A stretch of DNA of 64,000 bases, taken from NCBI RefSeq assembly GCF_009193295.2, contig NZ_CP059973.1, positions 1,426,001 to 1,490,000 on the forward strand. The letters are read 5' to 3'. Shown here piece after piece: positions 9,252-17,506 of the stretch. The DNA comes from Bacteroides luhongzhouii (GTDB lineage: Bacteria > Bacteroidota > Bacteroidia > Bacteroidales > Bacteroidaceae). Position numbers and translations under genes: made by a program. The notes under the pieces were generated by a model. The model was not told the origin of the DNA. It did not search any database and worked only from the letters and a program-made list of their open reading frames with translations. How positions within the stretch are numbered: position 1 is the first letter of the stretch; each line of letters begins with the position of its first letter.

Positions 9252-10613
9252 ATGAAGATAGAAAAAACAGCCTTGTTGGCATTGGGAGCTGCTATGACTT
9301 CCGGTGCGGCTTTGGCCTCGAATACGGTTGATAAAGCGACTCCTAATGTCTTGCTGATTCTTGTAGATGATCTTGGATTGGGCGATTTGTCCTGCCAATA
9401 TGCCAAAGATTTGAGTACTCCCAATATTGATCGCATCTTTGAAACGGGAGTACGTTTGGATAATTTTTATGCCAATTCATCGGTATCTTCTCCTTCGCGT
9501 GCCGCACTGTTGACCGGGCGTTTCCCGGCTATGGTAGGAGTGCCCGGAGTCATACGTCCCTCCATTGACCAAAATTGGGGTTATTTCGATCCGTCTGCCG
9601 TCACTATGCCCGAGGTGCTCAAGAGTGGTGGTTATAGAACTGCGCTGATTGGTAAGTGGCATTTGGGTTGGGAAAGTCCGAATCTTCCTAATGAAAGAGG
9701 ATTTGATCATTTTCATGGCTTTCTTGCGGATATGATGGATGACTATTACACGCATCGGCGACAGGGAGGGAATTATATGTACCTCAATGACAAGGAAATC
9801 GATCCTAAAGGCCATGCTACCGAATTGTTTACTTCATGGAGTGTGGATTATATCAAGAAAGAAGCAAAAGAGAAGAATCCCTTTTTTCTTTATCTTGCCT
9901 ACAATGCTCCCCATTCTCCTTTGCAACCTCCGGTAGAATGGGTGAACAAGGTGCAAGAGAGAGACAAGTCTCTGCCGGTTAAGCGTGCAAGGCTGATAGC
10001 CCTGATTGAACATTTGGATTATAATATAGGTAAGGTGATACAATCTCTTGAGGAAAGTGGTCAATTGAATAATACGTTGGTGATATTTGCTTCTGATAAT
10101 GGAGGAGACCGGGGAAGTATGGCGAACAATGGTTCTACCCGGGGTGCCAAAGGCGATATGTTTGAGGGTGGTATTCATGTCGCTTGCGCATTGAATATGC
10201 CGGGAGTTTTCGAAGGCGGCCGACGTGACAAACACTTCGTGGTGATGATGGACCTTATGCCTACTATATGTGACTTTGTAAATGTACCGGTCAAGCATGA
10301 GATAGATGGTATTTCCGTGTTGGATGCCATTAAGGGAAAGCCCCAGAACACAGAAGACCGCTTTGTCTTCTGGCTCCGAAATGAAGGTGGTGCGCAGTTT
10401 GGTGGCAAGTCACAGAGTGCTGTGAGGTATAATGAGTACAAACTATTACAGAATCTTCCCTTTGAAAAGGCGCAGATGTTCAATTTGGAAGAGGACTCTT
10501 TAGAAACTACTCCGTTACCTTTGCAAGGGGATATGTTTCGGAAATTGAACAATGCAATGACTAGGCATTATCGTGCTTGGGGGGCAGTCCCTTGCCAGGC
10601 ACCGTCTAAGTAG
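9252..10613 (+). CDS. Sulfatase, S1 family, serine type
   Basis: A 453-residue sulfatase starting at the ATG at 9252. The open frame extends further upstream into the preceding gene, but only this start gives a signal peptide (MKIEKTALLALGAAMTSGAA) and no overlap. It carries the metal segment 'LLILVDDLGLGD', the formylglycine motif S79-S-P-S-R83, 'GKWHLGWE' and the metal segment 'VIFASDNGGDRG'. It resembles its left neighbour in layout but is clearly divergent, suggesting another sulfate position or linkage on the same glycan. Export to the periplasm is expected. Confidence 0.94.
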   Translation: MKIEKTALLALGAAMTSGAALASNTVDKATPNVLLILVDDLGLGDLSCQYAKDLSTPNIDRIFETGVRLDNFYANSSVSSPSRAALLTGRFPAMVGVPGVIRPSIDQNWGYFDPSAVTMPEVLKSGGYRTALIGKWHLGWESPNLPNERGFDHFHGFLADMMDDYYTHRRQGGNYMYLNDKEIDPKGHATELFTSWSVDYIKKEAKEKNPFFLYLAYNAPHSPLQPPVEWVNKVQERDKSLPVKRARLIALIEHLDYNIGKVIQSLEESGQLNNTLVIFASDNGGDRGSMANNGSTRGAKGDMFEGGIHVACALNMPGVFEGGRRDKHFVVMMDLMPTICDFVNVPVKHEIDGISVLDAIKGKPQNTEDRFVFWLRNEGGAQFGGKSQSAVRYNEYKLLQNLPFEKAQMFNLEEDSLETTPLPLQGDMFRKLNNAMTRHYRAWGAVPCQAPSK

Positions 10614-10640
10614 AAACTTAAATCATAAAATAAAACTAGT

Positions 10641-12170
10641 ATGATGAATTTCAAAATGAAAAACAAGACTCTGTTCTTATGCCTTCCGGCAATGTTGAAC
10701 ATACCTTTTGGAGGCTCTTCCGCATTCGGAGCAAATCCAGAAAAAGACAATAAAGAAAATAGCCCGAAACGCCCCAATGTACTTGTATTGCTAACGGATG
10801 ACCAGACATTCAGCACTATCCATGCCTGGGGTAATAACGAAATTCAGACTCCGAATATGGATAGGCTTGTCAACCAGGGTATATCATTCACCCAAACTCA
10901 CGTAATGGGCGGGCTCAATGGTGCCATCTCGCAGCCCAGTCGTGCGATGCTCCTTACCGGACGCGGTCTGATGGATGTACACCGCAACGGACAAGTCATC
11001 CCCAAGAATGAGAAAACATTTCCCGAACTGTTCCGCGAGAACGGCTATACAACCTTCGGAACCGGCAAATGGCACAGTGACAAAGCTGCATTCAACCGTT
11101 CGTTCTCTACGGGTGCAAACATTTTTTTCGGGGGAATGCATCCCTATGGAAATGAAAAGGAAGAAAAGGGACACCGATGCCCTTATCTGCATGAGTACGA
11201 CCCGACAGGGAAATACAAAAATGGCCAATGGGTAAACGCATCACTCAATACTTTCTCGTCTGAGTTGTATGCCGATGCCGCCATCAAGTTCATTGAAACA
11301 AATGCGTCGAACGATGATCCGTTTCTGATGTATGTCGCATTTACTTCGCCGCATGATCCGCGTAACGTGTTACCCGATTACGGACGCAAATACGGCAGCA
11401 AGGAAATTACGATGCCAAAGAATTTTGTCACACAGCATCCGTTTGATAATGGAGACCTTAATGAACGTGATGAAAAATTGTTGCCTACTCCGCGTGTACC
11501 GGAACAGGTGCTTGCTGAAAGGGCCAACTATTATAGTATGGTGAACGAGGTAGATGTTCAGATAGGACGTATCCTTGATATGCTTGAAAAAAGCGGCAAA
11601 GCCGATAACACCATCATCGTATTTGCTGCGGACAACGGCCTTTGTGTCGGAGAACACGGACTGTTGGGGAAACAGAACTTATATGAAGCGGCGGTAAGAG
11701 TGCCTTTGGTGATATGCGGACCTAATATCCCGCAAAATGTTATGAGCGATGCCTACTGTTATCTTTATGACCTTTACCCCACTCTCTGTGATCTTTCGAA
11801 TATAAAGGCACCGACTACTGTTAAGGGTATTTCATTAGCGCAAACCATACAGAACCCGAAAGTGAAAAAGCGTAAGGACATATTGCTGACATATATTAAC
11901 CTTCAACGAGCTATCAAGAAGGATGGTTTCAAACTTATACTTTACAATGTAGACGGTCAGCGTCATCCGCAGCTTTTTGACCTTAAGGCGGATCCAATGG
12001 AAATGAATAATCTTTATGACAATCCGAAGTATAGTAAAAAACGTAAAGAGCTTACTAAATTACTTTATGCTCGAATGGCGTCTGTTGGCGATTTCTGTGA
12101 TCCTACTAAACCGGATTGGGGCTATCCGACGAAACTGAAATGGGAACAAGTTGTCAAAGTCAATCCTTGA
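10641..12170 (+). CDS. Sulfatase, S1 family, serine type
   Basis: The protein has 509 residues, with a signal peptide ending near residue 31 (FGANPE). 'VLVLLTDDQTFSTIHAWG' supplies the N-terminal metal ligands, S97-Q-P-S-R101 is the formylglycine motif, 'GTGKWHSD' follows, and 'VFAADNGLCVGEHGLLGKQNLYE' is the late active-site region. That last segment and the 'QTP...HVMGG' layout place it in a different S1 subgroup from the two upstream sulfatases, nearer to GlcNAc- or iduronate-sulfatase-like proteins. This is an impression from motifs only. Codon use in its first two thirds seems richer in C-ending codons than its neighbours. It is last in the operon; a strong terminator follows at 12223. 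Confidence 0.94.
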   Translation: MMNFKMKNKTLFLCLPAMLNIPFGGSSAFGANPEKDNKENSPKRPNVLVLLTDDQTFSTIHAWGNNEIQTPNMDRLVNQGISFTQTHVMGGLNGAISQPSRAMLLTGRGLMDVHRNGQVIPKNEKTFPELFRENGYTTFGTGKWHSDKAAFNRSFSTGANIFFGGMHPYGNEKEEKGHRCPYLHEYDPTGKYKNGQWVNASLNTFSSELYADAAIKFIETNASNDDPFLMYVAFTSPHDPRNVLPDYGRKYGSKEITMPKNFVTQHPFDNGDLNERDEKLLPTPRVPEQVLAERANYYSMVNEVDVQIGRILDMLEKSGKADNTIIVFAADNGLCVGEHGLLGKQNLYEAAVRVPLVICGPNIPQNVMSDAYCYLYDLYPTLCDLSNIKAPTTVKGISLAQTIQNPKVKKRKDILLTYINLQRAIKKDGFKLILYNVDGQRHPQLFDLKADPMEMNNLYDNPKYSKKRKELTKLLYARMASVGDFCDPTKPDWGYPTKLKWEQVVKVNP

Positions 12171-12222
12171 TGTAGAAAAATGTGTGTTCGGGGCTTATAT
12201 AGCTCAATGTGAAAAAAATATC

Positions 12223-12265
12223 ATTCCCACTGCAATAAGAAAAAACAGCTTATTGCAGTGGGAAT
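12223..12265. terminator. Bidirectional intrinsic terminator between convergent genes
   Basis: A perfect 17-bp inverted repeat (arms 12223-12239 and 12249-12265, 9-nt loop) is followed by TTTTTA on the plus strand and preceded by AAAAAAATA, which becomes a T-run on the minus strand. It sits between the rightward sulfatase operon and the leftward regulator gene and can end both. Confidence 0.9.
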
Positions 12266-12267
12266 TT

Positions 12268-13869
12268 TTATTGTCCGATGCGTCCTACTCTTTCTTCGAA
12301 AGAGTTACGATCACCAATGGCTTTGCTTCTCATTTTCGAGCGGTAGTTGTAGATAGTTGATAATGAGTATTGCAGGAAATGGGCTATTTTCACACTATCT
12401 GTAATTCCTAACCGAATCAGTGCAAAGATTCTCAGTTCGGGAGTCAGTAGTTTACCAGTACCAGGTATTATAGCATTTTCGGGTGATAAGAGTGCGTTAA
12501 AGTCCGCTACGAAGTTTGGGAATAAGTTGAGGATTGCTTTGTCGAAATTATTATAAAACTCTGCCAGATCTCCTTCTGTATTTAGCGAAGACTTGAGGAA
12601 AGAAACCACTTTATTGATATCTTCACTCTTTGCTATTTTAAGGGCTCTTTTCTTGAAACTGTCTATCTGAGTGATATAGTTGGTATATTGTTCCATATAT
12701 AATCCCACATATTCTTCCTTAATTTTACTGCTATCAGCCAGTGCAGAATTTATGTTTTGTATTTCATCCAAATGGTATGACAGGCTTTTATTGGCTTGTT
12801 CCACTTTTTTCTTTTGCTTCTTTAGTTGGGTGAAAAGTATAATTAATAGGATACAGACAAGGCACAGCGAACTGAGTAGGCTATTGATAATAACAAATTT
12901 GCGTTTCTCTTTCTCTTGAAAGGCCTTGTCGATGAAGAGATACATATCCGAGGCTTCGATAGTATTAATTCTTGCATTACATAAAATCGCATCTTCCATT
13001 GCATTTTTCATGTATGCGTATGCCCGATCTATGTCTCCACTTTCAAAAATAAGTTTTGCCAATATTCGCAAAGAGCGGTTCTCTCTTGTTCCGCTTATTA
13101 CATCGGATATGGCGGATATGGCAAAGTATTTGATCGCATTCCTGGAGTCGCCTTTGCCTTGATAGGCGGAGGCTAATGAATAAGCTAATATGCCGGCATT
13201 CCGTGAATATTGGGGATAGCTTAAATAAGCGCTATCCAGCATATGGATGGCATCATTATATTTCTTTTTGTGTAGCAGGATAGGAGCAATTGTGAAAGCC
13301 CGTATATTGGAAGGGACTTCTGCGCATTGAAGTAAGGAGTCACGATAAGTTTGTTCTATCAAATCATTCTTGCGTGATTCTATTTCACTGGAAGCAAAAT
13401 TCTTCTGGTGATTGTAGATAGTGGCTTGTCCGAGGAAGTATTCCACTCTAAGTTTGGGAGACAATAATTCATGTTGTATGGGATTGACAATGGACAATGC
13501 TTCTTTGAAAAATCCCATGGAAGATAAAATACGCGCATAATCTAACTTGGCTTCAATGATAAGCTCTCCATCTCCACTTTCTTGAGCCAACTCATTCATA
13601 TGAATAGCATAGGTTAAAGCGGAATCTTTTTGAAAGGAAGAATAGGCGAAACATAATAATTCGGCTATTTGTACTTTTTTGTGTATTTTATGGTGTAACT
13701 TCAGTTCTATTTTGAGACTATCTATTTGCTCTTGCTTTTGTTCTGCATAATCTAATTTATACTTTAGGGCTTTATCTAATGTTTTTAGTAATGACTTGAT
13801 TTCATCGTTAGCTGTAGCCGGATTGATAAAAATAAAGCAGAGTAACACAGGTAAAATAAACTTTCTCAT
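12268..13869 (-). CDS. DUF6377-type membrane regulator (TPR sensor plus C-terminal helix-turn-helix)
   Basis: A 533-residue protein with a signal peptide or first membrane segment (1-20) and an extracytoplasmic helical TPR-like region (about 40-320). One transmembrane helix follows (about 325-346, 'VIINSLLSSLCLVCILLIILF'), then a coiled coil (about 347-390). The conserved C-terminus is 'ELRIFALIRLGITDSVKIAHFLQYSLSTIYNYRSKMR', which reads as a DNA-binding helix-turn-helix. This architecture is common next to SusC genes in Bacteroides and is thought to couple a periplasmic signal to transcription of the adjacent glycan locus. A paralogue with the same layout lies at 24146. It probably controls the sulfatase/SusCD locus to its left; the inducing ligand is unknown. 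Confidence 0.85.
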   Translation of the reverse strand: MRKFILPVLLCFIFINPATANDEIKSLLKTLDKALKYKLDYAEQKQEQIDSLKIELKLHHKIHKKVQIAELLCFAYSSFQKDSALTYAIHMNELAQESGDGELIIEAKLDYARILSSMGFFKEALSIVNPIQHELLSPKLRVEYFLGQATIYNHQKNFASSEIESRKNDLIEQTYRDSLLQCAEVPSNIRAFTIAPILLHKKKYNDAIHMLDSAYLSYPQYSRNAGILAYSLASAYQGKGDSRNAIKYFAISAISDVISGTRENRSLRILAKLIFESGDIDRAYAYMKNAMEDAILCNARINTIEASDMYLFIDKAFQEKEKRKFVIINSLLSSLCLVCILLIILFTQLKKQKKKVEQANKSLSYHLDEIQNINSALADSSKIKEEYVGLYMEQYTNYITQIDSFKKRALKIAKSEDINKVVSFLKSSLNTEGDLAEFYNNFDKAILNLFPNFVADFNALLSPENAIIPGTGKLLTPELRIFALIRLGITDSVKIAHFLQYSLSTIYNYRSKMRSKAIGDRNSFEERVGRIGQ

Positions 13870-13972
13870 GATTATATTAGATTTTATCGCTAAAGCTGAA
13901 TTTGGGATAAAGGTAAATATAATATTTGATAAATGCTAGCTTGTGATTTAATTCTCATGTCTAAGATTTATA

Positions 13973-14017
13973 ATTCCATACCGAACCGTAAAAGTGAATA
14001 CCGGTTTGATATGGAAT
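13973..14017 (-). terminator. Imperfect hairpin downstream of the PfkB gene
   Basis: Arms 13973-13988 and 14002-14017 pair over 16 bp with two mismatches. It lies just after the leftward kinase gene. The U-tract is poor, so it may be a transcript-end stabiliser rather than a strict terminator. Confidence 0.45.
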
Positions 14018-14070
14018 GTATGATATGGAATCTTTTTCAGAAATGTCTATATAAAATTAGGGAATAATTG

Positions 14071-14991
14071 TTATTTGTATTTCTTAGCAAACTCCACCGA
14101 AACAGAATTGCTGAAACTTCCGCAAACCTCCGCTGCGAAGTCTTTTCCGCATTGGATTATTTTATCCCAGATTTCTTCATTCAAGTTATTTAGATCGCGG
14201 TATCGAACATCATATTTGAGTAATCCATAAATGAGTCCTGCGTTAAAATTGTCGCCGGCTCCAATGGTGCTGACTGCCTGTAACGGTTCTACCGGATAAT
14301 CTTTGTTGACCAGATTGGTGCGCAACGTTACCTTTTCCCCGCCTGCAGTACAGATGAAGCGTGGGCAATAGAACTTGATTTTATCCTTGTATATCTTGTC
14401 TATATCCTGCATATTATACATATAGAGGAAATCCTCCAATGAACCGCGTACAATGTCTGCATATTCAAGATTTTCAATAATGGTTGGAGCCAGTTTCATG
14501 GCTTCGTTCTTATGAGAAGAGCGGAAATTCGGGTCATAATAGATGATGGCTTTCTTTTCTCGTGCCTGATCGAGTAATTCGAGAACCTTTTCCCGTAATA
14601 CCGGATTCAGTGCATAATACGAACCCACCATCACAATGTCATCCTCCTCTAATTTAGGGAATAGGACGTCCAAGCGCTGTTTTGGGTAATCTTTGTAAAA
14701 GATATACTCTGCATCGCTTTGTGCATTCAGGAAAGCCAGAGATACCGGTGATTTTCCGTCCGGGAATACGTTGACGTGATCCGTGGGGATATTATTCTCA
14801 CGCATAAACTGCAGGATAATATTGCCTACACGGTCATTTCCGGTTTCACTGATGAAGCCGACGTTTATTCCCATTCGTCCCAATGAGACGATGCCGTTGA
14901 ATACAGAGCCTCCCGGTACGGCTGCGGAAGGCTGGTCACCTCGAAAGATGATATCGAGGATTGTTTCTCCAATACCGATTACTTTTCGCAT
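14071..14991 (-). CDS. PfkB-family carbohydrate kinase
   Basis: A 306-residue cytoplasmic sugar kinase of the ribokinase/PfkB fold, using ATP to phosphorylate a sugar or sugar phosphate. It has the N-terminal 'GETILDIIF', the first PfkB signature region 'PGGSVFNGIVSLGRMG' (about 26-41) and the second signature 'STIGAGDNFNAGLIYGL' with catalytic base D247. It overlaps the upstream isomerase gene by 13 bp, implying translational coupling. Fructokinase is the usual automatic label, but coupling to an arabinose-5-phosphate isomerase makes other sugar substrates possible. The specificity is inferred only to family level. Confidence 0.92.
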   Translation of the reverse strand: MRKVIGIGETILDIIFRGDQPSAAVPGGSVFNGIVSLGRMGINVGFISETGNDRVGNIILQFMRENNIPTDHVNVFPDGKSPVSLAFLNAQSDAEYIFYKDYPKQRLDVLFPKLEEDDIVMVGSYYALNPVLREKVLELLDQAREKKAIIYYDPNFRSSHKNEAMKLAPTIIENLEYADIVRGSLEDFLYMYNMQDIDKIYKDKIKFYCPRFICTAGGEKVTLRTNLVNKDYPVEPLQAVSTIGAGDNFNAGLIYGLLKYDVRYRDLNNLNEEIWDKIIQCGKDFAAEVCGSFSNSVSVEFAKKYK

Positions 14992-15584
14992 AGTGATCTT
15001 GATTTTTCTCCCAGATAACCACCATGATGGCGTTTTGAGTATTCGGCGATCGTAAATCCTGTTTCTTTCATGGTTTGTACCACCAATATATCTCCGATCA
15101 CTGTCATGGCAGTGGTAGAGGTAGTAGGAGTCATACCTAACACACAGACTTCAGCCGGCTTACCGGTACTAAGACAAACATCCGACTCTTTTGCTAACGG
15201 ACTGTCCGGATTACCAGTAATAACAATAAACTTCAAATCCGGATTCAGATTATGAGCCAGACGGGTTAATTCCACAATTTCCCGTGTCTTGCCCGAGTTG
15301 GAGATCAACAGGAGTAAATCATTTTCTTGTAAAATACCCAAGTCCCCGTGTTGCGCCTCGCTGGGATGCAGAAAGACGGATGGAATACCGGTGGAACAGA
15401 AAGTTGTAGCAATGTTCATGGCAATCTGTCCGGCTTTTCCCATACCGGAAGTTACCAGTTTTCCCTTTTTCTGATGTATTTGTTCTACAATCAGTTTCAC
15501 TGCTTTTTCATAAGCGTCTGTTACAGGGATATTGAGCACAGCTTGTGCTTCCTGTTGCAAAAGTTGTTTGATGGAGTCTATCAT
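14979..15584 (-). CDS. Single-domain SIS protein, arabinose-5-phosphate isomerase-like (KdsD type without CBS domains)
   Basis: A 201-residue SIS-domain isomerase predicted to interconvert ribulose-5-phosphate and arabinose-5-phosphate, the first step towards Kdo for lipid A cores. The segment 'SGMGKAGQIAMNIATTFCSTG', then 'HPSEAQHGDLG' and the terminal 'HHGGYLG' correspond to KdsD signatures. The two CBS domains of the E. coli enzyme are absent, matching the single-domain isomerase described from Bacteroides fragilis. It lies 4 bp after the LOG gene and overlaps the PfkB gene. A 6-phospho-3-hexuloisomerase activity cannot be excluded from sequence alone. Confidence 0.88.
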   Translation of the reverse strand: MIDSIKQLLQQEAQAVLNIPVTDAYEKAVKLIVEQIHQKKGKLVTSGMGKAGQIAMNIATTFCSTGIPSVFLHPSEAQHGDLGILQENDLLLLISNSGKTREIVELTRLAHNLNPDLKFIVITGNPDSPLAKESDVCLSTGKPAEVCVLGMTPTTSTTAMTVIGDILVVQTMKETGFTIAEYSKRHHGGYLGEKSRSLCEK

Positions 15585-15588
15585 ATAA

Positions 15589-16122
15589 TCAGTTTATTTT
15601 TTCTTTTAATTCGTTCAATGTGTTTGCCACTTCGTAATAAGTTGAGAATGGTTGCCGTGCAAAACCTTTATCCTCCAGGGTGTGGAGTGCTTTCAATAGT
15701 TCGTCATAGAAACCATATTCATTGTAGAAGATGACCTTTTTCCGGTGATAACCGATAGAAGCAGCGGCTATTACATGGAAAATCTCATCGAGTGTACCAA
15801 CGCCTCCGGGTAGTGCGACTAACACTTCCGACTTCTCTGTTATGATATCTTTGCGGTCACTCAAGTTGCGGGTGTGAATTTCTTCGTCTAACAGAGTGCT
15901 TACTTTGCCGTTCTCCTCCAGTTTGGTGGGAACAACTCCGATGACCTTGCCTCCGTTTTCTTTCACGGCACGGGCTACACATTCCATCAGTCCGAGGCTG
16001 GCCCCTCCATATATCAAGGTTTTGCCTTTCTGCCCCATCCATTCTCCTATTTGGCGGGCACTTTCGAAGTACATTTTGTCAATGTTCTCGGAGGCGGAAC
16101 AGAATATTCCTATCTTTTCCAT
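15589..16122 (-). CDS. LOG family protein (TIGR00730, cytokinin-riboside-phosphate phosphoribohydrolase-like)
   Basis: A 177-residue cytoplasmic protein with the Rossmann-like LOG fold. The signatures 'GIFCSASENID', 'YGGASLGLMECVA' and PGGVGTLDE are present; the last is the nucleotide-binding and catalytic motif. Family members hydrolyse the N-glycosidic bond of nucleoside 5'-monophosphates. The start at 16122 gives the normal N-terminus (MEKIGIFCS); an upstream ATG at 16176 would add 18 residues with no similarity to the family. It is first in a tight three-gene unit with the isomerase and the kinase. Older databases call such proteins lysine decarboxylases, which is not supported. Confidence 0.9.
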   Translation of the reverse strand: MEKIGIFCSASENIDKMYFESARQIGEWMGQKGKTLIYGGASLGLMECVARAVKENGGKVIGVVPTKLEENGKVSTLLDEEIHTRNLSDRKDIITEKSEVLVALPGGVGTLDEIFHVIAAASIGYHRKKVIFYNEYGFYDELLKALHTLEDKGFARQPFSTYYEVANTLNELKEKIN

Positions 16123-16188
16123 ATACGTTGTTGCTGTTATAGTCCACAAATATCTGCAATTTTCTATAAACAGCAATAAGTTTTATTG

Positions 16189-16196
16189 TATTTTTG
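16189..16196 (+). promoter_or_regulatory. Candidate -7 box for the M16 peptidase gene
   Basis: TATTTTTG, 32 bp upstream of the chosen ATG at 16228, matches TAnnTTTG. It also argues against the longer reading frame starting at 16186, which would begin upstream of the transcript. Confidence 0.5.
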
Positions 16197-16227
16197 TGGC
16201 ATTAATTCAATAAGGAAGTATAAAACA

Positions 16228-17448
16228 ATGCAAGGTAACGAATATACATTGCCAAATGGCTTACGTATTATCCATGAACCGACCCTCTCAAAAGTAGCTT
16301 ATTGTGGTTTTGCGATCGATGCCGGAACACGCGATGAGGCAGAGAATGAGCAGGGAATGGCCCATTTTGTAGAACATCTGATTTTTAAGGGAACGGAGAA
16401 GCGGAAAGCCTGGCATATCCTCAACCGGATGGAGAATGTGGGGGGTGACCTGAATGCTTACACTAATAAGGAAGAAACGGTGGTCTATGCCGCTTTCCTG
16501 AAAGAACATTTGGAACGGGCACTTGAACTGTTGGGGGATATTGTATTTCATTCAACTTTTCCGCAGCATGAGATAGAAAAAGAAACGGAGGTCATTATTG
16601 ATGAAATCCAGTCGTATGAGGATACTCCGTCGGAACTGATCTTCGATGATTTTGAAGATATGATCTTCCGCAATCATCCATTGGGAAGAAACATTCTTGG
16701 TAAACCGGAACTTCTGCGAAGTTTTCGCACGGAAGATGTTCTATCGTTTACCCGCCGGTTTTACCAACCGGGGAATATGGTGTTTTTTGTTCAGGGACAA
16801 TATGATTTCAAAAGAATCGTCCGTTTGGTAGAAAAATACCTTTCGGATATTCCTGATGTAAGAGTAGAGAATCGTCGTACACCTCCGCCTCTTTATGTGC
16901 CGGAACATTTGACGGTTCCCAGAGACACACACCAGGCACATGTTATGATTGGTAGCCGTGGCTATAATGCGTATGACGACAAACGCACGGCTCTCTATTT
17001 ATTGAACAATGTCCTCGGAGGTCCCGGAATGAATAGCAAACTCAATGTGGCCCTTCGTGAGCGCAGAGGACTGGTTTATAATGTCGAATCCAATCTGACC
17101 TCCTACACGGATACAGGGGCTTTCTGTATTTATTTCGGGACGGATGTAGAAGATATGGATACCTGTTTGAAACTGACCTATAAGGAACTGAAGCGAATGC
17201 GTGATGTGAAAATGACTTCCTCCCAATTGGCAGCAGCGAAAAAGCAGTTGATCGGACAAATCGGAGTGGCATCTGATAACTTTGAGAATAATGCACTGGG
17301 AATGGCGAAAACATACCTTCATTATCATAAATATGAATCATCCGAGCTTGTTTTTAAGCGTATTGAGGAGTTGACAGCAGAGCAACTACTGGAGGTTGCC
17401 AATGAAATGTTTGCGGAAGAGTATTTATCAACGCTGATTTATAAGTAG
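16228..17448 (+). CDS. M16-family zinc metallopeptidase
   Basis: A 406-residue cytoplasmic peptidase of the pitrilysin/mitochondrial-processing-peptidase family. The zinc motif HxxEH is present as H46-F-V-E49-H50 in 'GMAHFVEHLIFKGT', followed by the downstream acidic segment 'EKETEVIIDEIQSYEDTPSE' that supplies the third ligand. The second half has the R/Y region 'LNVALRERRGLVYNVES'. The length equals a standard single M16 subunit (two M16 domains). The ATG at 16228 is chosen because it follows the candidate promoter and gives the usual start 'YTLPNGLRIIHEP'. No operon partner is evident. Confidence 0.94.
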   Translation: MQGNEYTLPNGLRIIHEPTLSKVAYCGFAIDAGTRDEAENEQGMAHFVEHLIFKGTEKRKAWHILNRMENVGGDLNAYTNKEETVVYAAFLKEHLERALELLGDIVFHSTFPQHEIEKETEVIIDEIQSYEDTPSELIFDDFEDMIFRNHPLGRNILGKPELLRSFRTEDVLSFTRRFYQPGNMVFFVQGQYDFKRIVRLVEKYLSDIPDVRVENRRTPPPLYVPEHLTVPRDTHQAHVMIGSRGYNAYDDKRTALYLLNNVLGGPGMNSKLNVALRERRGLVYNVESNLTSYTDTGAFCIYFGTDVEDMDTCLKLTYKELKRMRDVKMTSSQLAAAKKQLIGQIGVASDNFENNALGMAKTYLHYHKYESSELVFKRIEELTAEQLLEVANEMFAEEYLSTLIYK

Positions 17449-17506
17449 CTTTTTGATATTGCTACGATATGCTGACAATTAATAAACTGTTAATATTAAA
17501 CTGACC

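Noticed and set aside
12151..12360. 69-codon plus-strand frame over the terminator and the end of the regulator gene
   Set aside because: It spans the perfect terminator hairpin and is antisense to a clear coding region.
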